64,000 nucleotides of DNA. Origin: Agarophyton chilense. Its lineage: Eukaryota; Rhodophyta; Florideophyceae; Gracilariales; Gracilariaceae. The DNA is taken from positions 868,001 through 932,000 of the forward strand of contig JARGXX010000115.1 in assembly GCA_030374765.1 (NCBI GenBank). Direction: 5' to 3'. Below are positions 1-9,846 of the stretch, piece by piece (position 1 is the stretch's first letter; the number at the start of each line of letters is the position of its first letter). A program made the translations under genes and the position numbers. The notes beneath the pieces are model-generated. The model did not search any database. It was not told where the DNA came from and saw nothing but the letters and a program-made list of their open reading frames with translations.

Positions 1-2
1 AG

Positions 3-839
3 TTGTATCTGACTCAGTCTGCGTACACACAAAAGGTCTTGGAACGTTTTGGCATGCACCAGTCCAAACCAGTTGACACTCCAATGGAAGTTGGCATGGA
101 CCTGTCTGCGATTCAGGATGTACTCAGGGAGGTGCCGTACCGTCAGGCAATTGGCTGTCTCATGTATTTGTCTGTAGGAACTCGTCCAGATATCTCATAC
201 GCGGTGCCCAAACTTGCCAAGTATGTTGAGAAACCTGGAGAGATTCACTGGAAGGCAGTCAAACGTGTGCTTCGCTATCTCAACGGTACTTGTACATTTG
301 GTCTCACCTACGGCTTAAACACCGATTTGGCACTTCACGGCTACGTGGACTCTGACTGGGCAGGCGATGTTGCAAACCGCAAGTCTACCAGTGGGTACTT
401 GTTCATGATGGCTGGAGGTCCTGTGTCATGGTGTTCACGTCAGCAAGAAGTGGTTGCACTGTCTAGTGCTGAAGCTGAGTATGTGAGTCTGTGCAGTGGT
501 TCCAAAGAGGCCATCTGGCTTAGGCGTTTGTGGAATGGCATCGGCATAGTCATTGGAGTAGAAGTGGACGATTCGGTAAAGTTGCTTGTTGAACCAACGC
601 CTGTATATGTTGACAATCAAGGGTGCATTGACCTTGCCCGAAATGGCGTTGTCAACAAGCGTACCAAGCATATCGACATTCGTTTTCACTTTACTCGAGA
701 AGCTCTACGTGACAACTCGATTGTGTTGTTCTACTGCCCTACCGATTGCATGACTGCCGATATGCTCAACAAACCACTTTGCCGTGTGAAGCACGAGAGG
801 TTCCGTGAAGACAGTGGCGTCCGACACCTAGACCTTTGA
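3..839 (+). CDS. Copia-A pol, C-terminal part (RT tail and RNase H)
   Basis: This is an open 278-residue stretch of copia polyprotein. It begins in the connection region after the reverse transcriptase palm and includes the copia signature around TRPDISYAV. RNase H follows, with its first acidic residue in the YVDSDWAGD motif, then SSAEAEY, then the VYVDNQG and KHIDIRFHF motifs. In the family this domain removes the RNA strand during reverse transcription inside the virus-like particle. The frame ends at LDL about 20 bases before the LTR. It is partial only because the window starts inside it, and it is a fossil copy of a mobile element rather than a host gene. Confidence 0.92.
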   Translation: MYLTQSAYTQKVLERFGMHQSKPVDTPMEVGMDLSAIQDVLREVPYRQAIGCLMYLSVGTRPDISYAVPKLAKYVEKPGEIHWKAVKRVLRYLNGTCTFGLTYGLNTDLALHGYVDSDWAGDVANRKSTSGYLFMMAGGPVSWCSRQQEVVALSSAEAEYVSLCSGSKEAIWLRRLWNGIGIVIGVEVDDSVKLLVEPTPVYVDNQGCIDLARNGVVNKRTKHIDIRFHFTREALRDNSIVLFYCPTDCMTADMLNKPLCRVKHERFREDSGVRHLDL

Positions 840-859
840 AGTCAGTGACAGAGGGGGAG

Positions 860-1544
860 TGTTGGCTGTTGACCGTGTGCTGTCACTGAAAACCAAAAGT
901 GCAGGGGAGCATGGGCTGTTTTGGAGGGTGCCTCTGGAAAAGCGCATATGCGTGTCAGTCGGATCTCAACGTGAACTCGGGCTGTGATTGGCTACTGCAA
1001 ATGTGCACATGCAATGTGGTGTGTACAAGTGGTATGGCACTATTGGGTTTGTCTGTGGTACACGTGTGTACGTGGTCTACTTGTACTACTGTGCACGCTG
1101 TTCAATAGGTCCAGCAGGTGTACTATGAACACATCTCACAAGGTGTAACGAATGTACTTGGAGAAGAGCGTGTCATGTGTATTACAGGAGACTTGGTGTA
1201 CTGTGCTGGAACGTGAATGTGTATGGAGGCGGATTGCAAGTAGTGTGTGCTGGCATATTGAATTTGTGCACACGTCAGTGTAATTATGGGCTGTGCACTG
1301 TATATTGCCTTGTTGTGCGCTGCAATGAACATTGACTAGGGTTAATGTCATGCTTGAATATGATTGGTAGTATTGAGTGTCCCTGCTTTGTAGTCTAGGG
1401 TTTACTTTGAGTTGGAGTCTAGACAGCTGACGTTTTGAAGTAGTATATAAGTGAAAGTTTGAGCGCCTCCAAGTAAATCCAAGCCAGAGCTGGTGAACTT
1501 CCTTTTCATTCCCTCAACCTTTCCTTCAGCATTTTCCCTTTCCA
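860..1544 (+). repeat. Copia-A LTR (+)
   Basis: The LTR starts TGTTGGCTGTTGACC right after the purine tract and follows the A LTR consensus almost to its end. It carries the family promoter marks: the palindrome CGCATATGCG (943-952), an inverted CCAAT box (986-991), a CACGTG G-box (1061-1066) and a TATATAA box (1444-1450). Confidence 0.93.
943..1450 (+). promoter_or_regulatory. U3 promoter marks of a Copia-A LTR
   Basis: These are the palindrome CGCATATGCG (943-952), AACGTGAA just after it, an inverted CCAAT box in TGATTGGCTACTGCAAATG (985-1003), a G-box CACGTG inside a GTAC-rich palindromic stretch (1057-1072) and a TATA box (1444-1450). The palindrome and CCAAT block also occur in the unrelated-looking B LTR (45716-45764), which argues for function. 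Transcription would start about 30 bases after the TATA box (inference). Confidence 0.6.
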
Positions 1545-1630
1545 ACACAGCGAAACGGGTGAACGGCGGTGCGGGAGAGCGGCGAGAGACGAACTAGACG
1601 GCAGAAGTCAGCGGGGCTGGGCCCATAACC

Positions 1631-2317
1631 TGATGGAAAGAGAAATGCTGAAGGAAAGGTTGAGGGATGAATGGAAAGTTCGCCAGCTCTGGCTTGGATT
1701 TACTTGGAGGCGCTCAAACTTTCACTTATATACTACTTCAAAACGTCAGCTGTCTAGACTCCAACCCAAAGTAAACCCTAGACTCCAAAGCAGGGACACT
1801 CAATACTACCAATCATATTCAAGCATGACATTAACCCTAGTCAATGTTCATTGCAGCGCACAACAAGGCAATATACAGTGCAAAGCCCATAATTACACTG
1901 ACGTGTGCACAAATTCAATATGCCAGCACACAATACTTGCAATCCGCCTCCATACACATTCACGTTCCAGCACAGTACACCAAGTCTCCTGTAATACACA
2001 TGTCACGTCTCTTCTCCAAGTACATTCGTTACACCTTGTGAGATCTGTTCATAGTACACCAGCTGGACATGTTGAACAGCGTGCACAGTAGTACAAGTAG
2101 ACCACGTACACACGTGTACCACAGACAAACCCAATAGTGCCATACCACTTGTACACACCACATTGCATGTGCACATTTGCAGTAGCCAATCACAGCCCGA
2201 GTTCACGTTGAGATCCGACTGACACGCATATGCGCTTTTCCAGGGGCACCCTCCAAAACAGCCCATGCTCCCCTGCACTTTTGTTTTTCAGTGACAGCAC
2301 AGGGTCAACAGCCAACA
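1631..2317 (-). repeat. Copia-A LTR (-), 3' LTR of the 1631-8253 copy
   Basis: A 687-bp LTR. It is flanked on its left by a primer site and leader remnant (1545-1630) and on its right by the purine tract of the element body, so two A units share this LTR. That is the layout left by LTR-LTR recombination. Confidence 0.93.
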
Positions 2318-2337
2318 CTCCCCCTCTGTCACTGACT

Positions 2338-5300
2338 TCAAAGGTCTAGGTGTCGGACGCCACTGTCTTCACGGAACCTCTCGTGCTTCACACGGCAAAG
2401 TGGTTTGTTGAGCATATCGGCAGTCATGCAATCGGTAGGGCAGTAGAACAACACAATCGAGTTGTCACGTAGAGCTTCTCGAGTAAAGTGAAAACGAATG
2501 TCGATATTCTTGGTACGCTTGTTGACAACGCCATTTCGGGCAAGGTCAATGCACCCTTGATTGTCAACATATACAGGCGTTGGTTCAACAAGCAACTTTA
2601 CCGAATCGTCCACTTCTACTCCAATGACTATGCCGATGCCATTCCACAAACGCCTAAGCCAGATGGCCTCTTTGGAACCACTGCACAGACTCACATACTC
2701 AGCTTCAGCACTAGACAGTGCAACCACTTCTTGCTGACGTGAACACCATGACACAGGACCTCCAGCCATCATGAACAAGTACCCACTGGTAGACTTGCGG
2801 TTTGCAACATCGCCTGCCCAGTCAGAGTCCACGTAGCCTTGAAGTGCCAAATCGGTGTTTAAGCCGTAGGTGAGACCAAATGTACAAGTACCGTTGAGAT
2901 AGCGAAGCACACGTTTGACTGCCTTCCAGTGAATCTCTCCAGGTTTCTCAACATACTTGGCAAGTTTGGACACCGCGTATGAGATATCTGGACGAGTTCC
3001 TACAGACAAGTACATGAGACAGCCAATTGCCTGACGGTACGGCACCTCCCTGAGTACATCCTGAATCGCAGACAGGTCCATGCCAACTTCCATTGGAGTG
3101 TCAACTGGTTTGGACTGGTGCATGCCAAAACGTTCCAAGACCTTTTGTGTGTACGCAGACTGAGTCAGATACAACTCTCGCTTAACTCTGTCACGGTGGA
3201 TCTCGAATCCGAGTACCATGCGAGCTTGATAGAGGTCTTTCATGTGGAACCGAGACGACAGCTCTGCCTTTACACGATCCATTGTCTTCATGCTCGGACT
3301 TGCAATAAGCAAGTCATCAACGTATAGAGCAATTAGAACAACAAATCCCAGTATCTTTCCGCTGTACACACACTCATCTGCGTCATTTGGCGTCAACTGC
3401 ATCTCCTCAACAAGGAACGAGTATATCTTTGCATGCCACTGTCTGGGTGCCTGTCGTAGCCCATAGATGGCTTTCTTCAAACGACACACCAGATCCTCGT
3501 TACCTTGCTGCACAAAACCTGTTGGCTGCTCCATGTACACTGTCTCCTCAAGGTCACCGTTCAGAAAAGCTGTTTTCACATCCATCTGGTGCAAATGAAA
3601 GTCTCGTACAGCAGTCACTGACAGAATCATCCTGATCGAGGTAAACTTAACAACAGGTGCATATGTTTCAGAAAAGTCAACACCCTCGATCTGCAGGAAT
3701 CCTCTAGCAACCATACGAGCCTTGTACCTGATAGTTGGTTCACCAGATGGTGCTGCTTCATACTTCTGCACATACACCCACTTGGACGAAATCACGTTGC
3801 TGTCTGCTGGCCTTGGCACTAAGTCCCATGTGTCATGCTCAATTAGTGACTGGTACTCACTCTTCATTGCCTTCTTCCATGCTTCGGAATCAGGACGTGA
3901 CACAGCATCATCATATGACGACGGGGTGTCATCACTGGCAGTGAGTAGAGCAGTTGCACGCCACCATGAGCTCGGCTTCCTACGTTCACGCGTGGACCTA
4001 CGAACAGGTTGTGTCTCATGCACTACAGGCTCAACTGGTGTATCAGCTGCGGAATCATCAACAGAGCTGTCAGAAGCATCATCACAGTCAGGCAAAGGCG
4101 CAGAAGGGTCATCATCGCTGGGTCCACCAGATGTGTCAGATGTAGAGGTATCATGTGGACTAGACATATTACTAAAGTCAATGTCTGCGTAGTCCTCTTC
4201 CTCATAGCTAAACTGGTTGTCTGAGCCCGAAAACTCAGCAAACCGTACATCTCTTGACACAATCACCTTTTTCTTTTCAGAGTCCCACAACTTGTATCCG
4301 TGAGACCCTGGGGTGTACCCAATAAAGATAGCTTCCACACCACGCTCCTCTAGCTTCTTCAGCTTATGATCCACAACCTTGTACCAGCATCGGCTCCCAA
4401 ACACACGCAGGTTGCTCACATCAGGCTTCTGACCATGCCACAGTTCATATGGTGTCACACTACTTGGAAGAGCTTTGCAAGTCACACGGTTGCGCACATA
4501 CACTGCAACATTCAGTGCCTCAGCCCAAAAGTGCTTTGGCAATTTCTTGTGACATAACATCGATCTGACCAAGTCCATGAGTGTGCGGTTGAACCGTTCG
4601 GCAAGTCCATTCTGCTGAGGATTGTAAGGCACAGTTCGCTGATGCTCAATACCGTGACGTTCAAGTTCTTTGGTGAAACGATGTGACAGATATTCACCAC
4701 CGTTGTCAGTGCGCAATGCTTTGAGCACACTGTCACGTGCGGTGATGGTTTTCACTTGTCTGCCAGTTTGGTTTTGAACAAACTTGAGCCACCTTAGGAA
4801 CATCTGGAACACCTCATCCTTAGTTTTGAGCATGTAGAAGAAGCAGAAACGACTGTGATCATCGATGAATGTGACGAAGTAGTGCGAGCCTCCCAAGGAT
4901 TTCACACTTACTGGACCTGACACATCGGAGTGAACAAGTTCCAGTACGTGTTTTGCTCGTTCCCCCCCTTGCTTGGGAGTCGGAGCACGGGTTACTTTTC
5001 CTACTACACATGAGCCACACACATCTGAATTCTGCGCAACGTCTACATTGAGCCCTGACACAACCTTGTTTTGAGCCATATGCTTGATAACATCCACATT
5101 CACATGAGCCATTCGAGCATGCCATAGTGACAAGTCCGACACAAGTGCGCTGTTTACATCTGTACACTGGTGTGCAGCAGTGCAAAGGTAGTATAGGCCT
5201 TTGACGCGGCGCCCCAAGGCAACCACTTTTGACCCCTTGTATACACATACCTTCTCTTTTTCAAACACTACTTTGCACCCCACATCACAAATCGCCGATA

Positions 5301-6363
5301 CAGAAAGCAAATGGTACCTTAAATTCGGTACATGAACAACTTGCTTCAGCTGGCACTTTCGTTTGGACCCTTCCACAATCAGATCAAGCTCCACACTACC
5401 GTGACCAACAGACTCTAGTTTGGAATCATTACCGATGCTAACGCCAGAAGACACCTTACTATCATATGTTTGGAACATGGATCCGTCAAAAGTCATGTGG
5501 GCAGTAGCACCAGAGTCAACAATCCAGTCACTGTTCGTGGCTTTATCAGAGCCAGTAGCAATGAGACATACAAAGTCAGAGTCGTTGCCACCCGTACCTC
5601 GCTCATCGCTGAGCTCAGTATTGACAGTTGGGTGAGCAGCACCGACCTGATTCCTGTTAGCCCCATCACGTTGCTTCTTGAAACAGTTCCTCTGGATATG
5701 ACCCTTCTTATGACAATAATGACACTCGATGTTCTTCCATCGCGACTGCCTGCCAACCAAAGCTGCCTCACTTCCACCAGGCTCCTCCTTGGCACGATCG
5801 TTCATTCGCTGCTCTTCTTGCAGCAGACGACTCTTCACAAACTCTAGAGTGAGTTGACGATCGCCAATCGTGGTATCAATTGCCACGATGAGGTGCTCGA
5901 ATCTTTCCGGAAGTCCGCATAGGATGGCCATAGCGATGTCCTCCTACTCAACAACAACGTCCATACACTTCAGGTCTGATGCCAGATGACGTACACGGTT
6001 GATGAACTGTAGCATTTTCTCATCATCACGCATCTTGGCAGAGTAGAAGGACCGTCGGGCGTTGATTTTGTTGAGCAGAGTCTTGCGTTGGAACACATCG
6101 CAAATGGCTTTCCACATATCGGCAGCGTTGTCGGCGTCCCGCACATGATCTAAATGCTCATCGCTGAGTGTGAGACCAATAATAGCTCTGGCCTTTGCAT
6201 CTTTCTTTTTCCAAGGCGATAGCTCATCTTCGTCAGTGGGTCTAACAGAGTCGAGGTGGCCGTCGAGGTCCTTGAGTGCAAGCAGCAGCTCAATCTTCTG
6301 CTTCCATACGTGGAAGTTATCCTCAACCAGCTTTTCGATTTTCACCCCACTGAACGAATCCAT
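2338..6363 (-). CDS. Copia-A gag-pol coding region (fossil, about one break)
   Basis: The gag start is taken as the ATG at 6363 (MDSFSGVKIEKL), the same site in every A copy. Order along the strand: gag (UBN2-type, with the IGLTLSDEHLDHV and LLNKINARRSFYSAKM regions); CCHC zinc knuckle CHYCHKKGHIQRNC (about 5680-5725); protease with VDSGATAHM (about 5505-5530); pre-integrase WHARMAHV; integrase with FIDDHSRF, TDNGGEY and NGLAERFNRT; reverse transcriptase with VDVKTAFLNGDLEE and the YVDDLL active site (about 3320); RNase H with YVDSDWAGD. The family packages its RNA in cytoplasmic particles and integrates a DNA copy in the nucleus. The pol part is a very long open frame (2338-5931, 1197 residues), which supports recent activity. 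Confidence 0.93.
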
Positions 6364-7552
6364 GTTGTGCAAAGTGTCACAAGAGGCCGAGAGAGATGGC
6401 TGGACAGCAACAGACAAGTGAACAACAACAACAGACAACAACAACAAAGCAAAAACAACAAACAACAAATAATGCTTCAAGATTGAACAGACAATAGTCT
6501 GCGGGCGCACTGGCAGGGCTTCCTATACCCGCGTCCCTAAAGGTCGGACCCCTGGCCCCCAGAGCTCTTCTGGGTAGATAACGGTTTTCTGCAGTCTACC
6601 TCCTCCCACGTCAAAAGGAGAAGGCGCGTTGCTCCTTACGAGGCTTCCAGAGGATGGTTAATGACCGAAGATATGCCTTCACCAAGTTGACCCTCTCTGG
6701 CCTCTTTCAAGAACTAGCGCGACCTCGAAACCGAAGCTACTACAACACCAAGATACGCTTCTAACGAGCAATCAATGAAGATCGCACGCGGCCTGATCCT
6801 GAAAAGGAGGTCAGCCTTCGAAACGTCGCCTCCCCGCGTACTGCGGATCAAAAGCTCCTTATGGATGCTGTTCACAACAGTCCAAGTGCCCAACCACAAA
6901 GGTCGGGCTCACACACAAAGTCAAACAACCAGCCAAATGCAGTGCGCCACGGCACCCCGTCCACTAATGCACCCGCAAAGTTCAACCAGATCTTTCGACC
7001 GTCACTGTTATCCGCCCTAAAAGGACCAGTGGGGAACCCGCTTGACAGTACACCTGCTTTGGTTCAAGCCGCCAGGCTAACGTCCCCGAGTACAAGGAAT
7101 CACCCAAAGTACCTCGGATCAACCGCTCGTCGCACAGGCAAAGATGCAGACCAAACACACAAACACACACGAACGCTGAGCCAAGAACTCCAGGCCCAGA
7201 CTTCAACAAACACGGTCCTCAACCTCTCAGATCAGAACCCGCAAACACGACGCAGGGATCCACAAAACAACGAAAGAGAGGGAGACCAAACGAAACGGAT
7301 AGCGATCGACAAACACGGGCAACAACAAGCACCCAAACACAATCACGATAATAACGTCCAACCACTACCACCACAACGCCCTCAGGGAGGAACGCAAGAC
7401 CGAAAGAAAATACCAACACCAACCCACGATACGGTCACACACCCGACGAAACGGCTACTACGGCGGAAACGAAGAGAATAGAACAGCGAAACGGGTGAAC
7501 GGCGGTGCGGGAGAGCGGCGAGAGACGAACTAGACGGCAGAAGTCAGCGGGG
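6364..7552 (-). other. Copia-A leader (between primer site and gag)
   Basis: A leader of about 1.2 kb, unusually long for a copia element. Near gag it holds TTG/CAA-rich simple sequence (about 6420-6475) and a small hairpin with stem CAGAC/GTCTG (6488-6501). Next to the hairpin is a block shared with Copia-B (about 6502-6560). On the opposite strand it holds an open frame (6861-7481) that stays open in every copy of this leader in the window. Confidence 0.8.
6481..6560 (-). promoter_or_regulatory. Conserved leader RNA block and hairpin (Copia-A copy)
   Basis: On the - strand: the leader block CCAGTGCGCCCGC, then a 5-bp stem CAGAC/GTCTG with a 4-base loop (6488-6501), then TTCAAT. The same order is seen in B (46759-46846) and A-double-prime (59970-60050), with different but still pairing stems. 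A role in packaging, dimerisation or translation is possible but not shown. Confidence 0.55.
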
Positions 7553-7566
7553 CTGGGCCCATAACC
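7553..7566 (-). other. Primer binding site (initiator tRNA-Met anticodon arm)
   Basis: On the - strand the 14 bases right after the LTR are GGTTATGGGCCCAG, the exact complement of the anticodon arm of eukaryotic initiator tRNA-Met (CTGGGCCCATAACC). This is the internal half-tRNA primer type of Drosophila copia, not the usual tRNA 3' end. Confidence 0.88.
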
Positions 7567-8253
7567 TGATGGAAAGAGAAATGCTGAAGGAAAGGTTGAG
7601 GGATGAATGGAAAGTTCGCCAGCTCTGGCTTGGATTTACTTGGAGGCGCTCAAACTTTCACTTATATACTACTTCAAAACGTCAGCTGTCTAGACTCCAA
7701 CCCAAAGTAAACCCTAGACTCCAAAGCAGGGACACTCAATACTACCAATCATATTCAAGCATGACATTAACCCTAGTCAATGTTCATTGCAGCGCACAAC
7801 AAGGCAATATACAGTGCACAGCCCATAATTACACTGACGTGTGCACAAATTCAATATGCCAGCACACAATACTTGCAATCCGCCTCCATACACATTCACG
7901 TTCCAGCACAGTACACCAAGTCTCCTGTAATACACATGTCACGTCTCTTCTCCAAGTACATTCGTTACACCTTGTGAGATCTGTTCATAGTACACCAGCT
8001 GGACATGTTGAACAGCGTGCACAGTAGTACAAGTAGACCACGTACACACGTGTACCACAGACAAACCCAATAGTGCCATACCACTTGTACACACCACATT
8101 GTATGTGCACATTTGCAGTAGCCAATCACAGCCCGAGTTCACGTTGAGATCCGACTGACACGCATATGCGCTTTTCCAGAGACACCCTCCAAAACAGCCC
8201 ATGCTCCCCTGCACTTTTGGTTTTCAGTGACAGCACAGGGTCAACAGCCAACA
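7567..8253 (-). repeat. Copia-A LTR (-), array unit 1 and 5' LTR of the 1631-8253 copy
   Basis: A 687-bp LTR. Its outer end (TGTTGGC on -) abuts B pol at AAAGTCACTAC, the same joint in all four units. An ATG-open frame runs from inside this LTR into B pol (8227 onward). Confidence 0.93.
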
Positions 8254-9846
8254 AAAGTCACTACTAGTGATGAGCCCTCACTCAAGGAGGCAATGTCCGC
8301 CAGTGCGGAGGAGCGTACCATGTGGCAAGCAGCCGTCGATGAAGAGTTTTCATCATTGGAGTCGAAGCAAACTTGGAAACCTGATGACTCTCCTGCTTCA
8401 CAACCACTACCAACTCATGTCATACTGAAGGTAAAGCGCAATGCTGATGGGTCAGTTGAACGTTTTAAGGCTCGTGTTGTAGCCGGTGGAAACCACCAAA
8501 CATATGGTCAGGACTACATGGAGACTTATGCACCAGTTGTTTCGTTCTCTTTGGTTCGCATATTCTTGTATCTGACGTTATGCTTGCGCATGTATGTGGT
8601 ACAGGTGGATGTCAAGACTGCGTTTCTCAATGGCGAACTTGAGGAAGATGTGTGGATCATGTCACCTCGAGGTATACCTGGCGTGACTTCACGATGCTTC
8701 AAATTGCTCAAGGCTATCTATGGACTGAAGCAAGCGCACTTGGCATGGCACAACAAACTATGCGAGGATATGAAAAGCATATGTTTTGAAGAGTTACCGA
8801 GTGCACCTTGCGTGTTTCGCCGCCAAAACGAGAGCAATGAGGATGCGTTCGTGCTAGTTTATGTGGATGACTTGCTAATATTCACAACTTCTGCCATGGA
8901 ACGTGATGCGATTTTAGAGGAGCTTAAGTCGTTTTACGAGCTGCGTGTGGCGGACGAAGTGAACTTGTACCTCGGCGTTGAATTCAAATGGACTTTAGAT
9001 TCAGATGGTCGACCTGTGTCGCTGTATCTTGGTCAGTCACTGTACACGGAAAGCGTGTTGCGCCGTTTCGGGTTTCAGCGATCCAAGCCGGCATGCACCC
9101 CTATGGTAGAATCTTTTTTTACCGGGTGGACATCTGAGAAAGACAAATCCATCCAGGATACTCAGCTGTACCAGCAGATCATTGGATCGCTTTTGTATTT
9201 GGCACTGAGAACTCGGTTGGATATATTAGCACCCGTCCTAATCTTGGCTCGTTTTCAGAAATCGCCCACGGCCTACTGTCACAAGGCAGCAAAGCGGGTT
9301 CTTCGTTACCTTCGCGGTACAACTGAACATGGTGTGCACTATCATTCTGGCAGGGTGAAACTGGAGGCGTACGTTGACTCTGACTACGCTGCGGACACGC
9401 GTGATCGCAAGTCAATGTCTGGTTTCTTAGTGAAGCTTGGCAAAGCGACATGTATGTGGGGCGCAAGAAAACAGGCTTCGGTGGCGTTGTCTACCGGCGA
9501 GGCCGAGTATTATGCTTTGACGCTTGCGTGTCAGGAGGTTATTTGGTTGAAGCGTTTGCTTAAGGAGATTGGATGGAAAGTGCAAGGTGCTGTGCCCATT
9601 CGTTTGGACAACCAGTGCGCCATTGACTGGGCAACTGGTGAACGCTGTCCGTCGGGTCGCGCTAAGCACATTGACGTTAAGTTGCACTTCGTTCGGGAAC
9701 TAGTCAAGGATAGTCACATCAATGTGACGTACGTTCCAAGTGAAGACTATGATGCGGACTTCTTAACTAAACCACTTGGCCCAGGTCTTCACAACAATAA
9801 CGTGGACCGTGTTGGACTTGGCCGAGCAGTCGAGGAGGAGTGTTGA
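8254..9846 (+). CDS. Copia-B pol, 3' part (RT and RNase H), array unit 1
   Basis: This is the reverse transcriptase to RNase H half of B pol, cut at its 5' side by the A LTR. Visible are KVKRNADGSVERFKARVV at the RT start, VDVKTAFLNGELEEDVW, KAIYGLKQAHLAWH and the active-site motif YVDDLLIF. RNase H follows with YVDSDYAADTRDRKSMSGF, STGEAEYYAL, DNQCAIDW and KHIDVKLHFVREL. The frame is open throughout and stops (EEEC) six bases into the 3' LTR. Without gag, protease and integrase it cannot act alone. It is a recent fossil. Confidence 0.92.
   Translation, partial: KVTTSDEPSLKEAMSASAEERTMWQAAVDEEFSSLESKQTWKPDDSPASQPLPTHVILKVKRNADGSVERFKARVVAGGNHQTYGQDYMETYAPVVSFSLVRIFLYLTLCLRMYVVQVDVKTAFLNGELEEDVWIMSPRGIPGVTSRCFKLLKAIYGLKQAHLAWHNKLCEDMKSICFEELPSAPCVFRRQNESNEDAFVLVYVDDLLIFTTSAMERDAILEELKSFYELRVADEVNLYLGVEFKWTLDSDGRPVSLYLGQSLYTESVLRRFGFQRSKPACTPMVESFFTGWTSEKDKSIQDTQLYQQIIGSLLYLALRTRLDILAPVLILARFQKSPTAYCHKAAKRVLRYLRGTTEHGVHYHSGRVKLEAYVDSDYAADTRDRKSMSGFLVKLGKATCMWGARKQASVALSTGEAEYYALTLACQEVIWLKRLLKEIGWKVQGAVPIRLDNQCAIDWATGERCPSGRAKHIDVKLHFVRELVKDSHINVTYVPSEDYDADFLTKPLGPGLHNNNVDRVGLGRAVEEEC

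Larger units (their letters stand above)
1..1544 (+). mobile_element. Copia-A element, 3' end (cut by window edge)
   Basis: This is the 3' part of a Ty1/copia element: the tail of reverse transcriptase, RNase H, a purine-rich tract (about 850-859) and the 3' LTR (860-1544). It is nearly identical to the matching parts of the A copies at 1631-8253 and 33518-40150, so it is young. Its LTR runs directly into a short piece of A leader in the opposite orientation, so the copy does not end in ordinary flanking DNA. The rest lies to the left of the window. Confidence 0.93.
1..3174. repeat. Long inverted repeat formed by two head-to-head Copia-A 3' ends
   Basis: Bases 1-1544 (A, +) and about 1631-3174 (A, -) are near-perfect reverse complements of about 1.54 kb each. 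They are separated by an 86-base spacer (1545-1630), itself a piece of A leader on the - strand ending in the primer site. The left arm is limited by the window edge, so the true palindrome may be longer. Confidence 0.88.
1631..8253 (-). mobile_element. Copia-A element, full length, minus strand
   Basis: This copy reads right to left: 5' LTR 7567-8253, primer site 7553-7566, long leader 6364-7552, gag-pol 2338-6363, purine tract, 3' LTR 1631-2317. Total length is about 6.6 kb. The two LTRs are each 687 bp and differ at only a few sites by eye, so the insertion is recent. It is nearly whole, with about one break in gag-pol. Neither flank shows a clean target duplication. The left side is an A leader remnant with its own primer site, and the right side is Copia-B pol (start of the tandem array). 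Confidence 0.93.

Noticed and set aside
1633-2091. 152-residue frame beginning MEREMLKERLRDEW, repeated in array units
   Set aside because: It lies wholly within A LTRs, antisense to them, and breaks in LTR variants. It is a by-product of LTR sequence.
6420-6475. CAA/TTG microsatellite as an independent repeat locus
   Set aside because: It is part of the A leader and appears at the same place in every copy.
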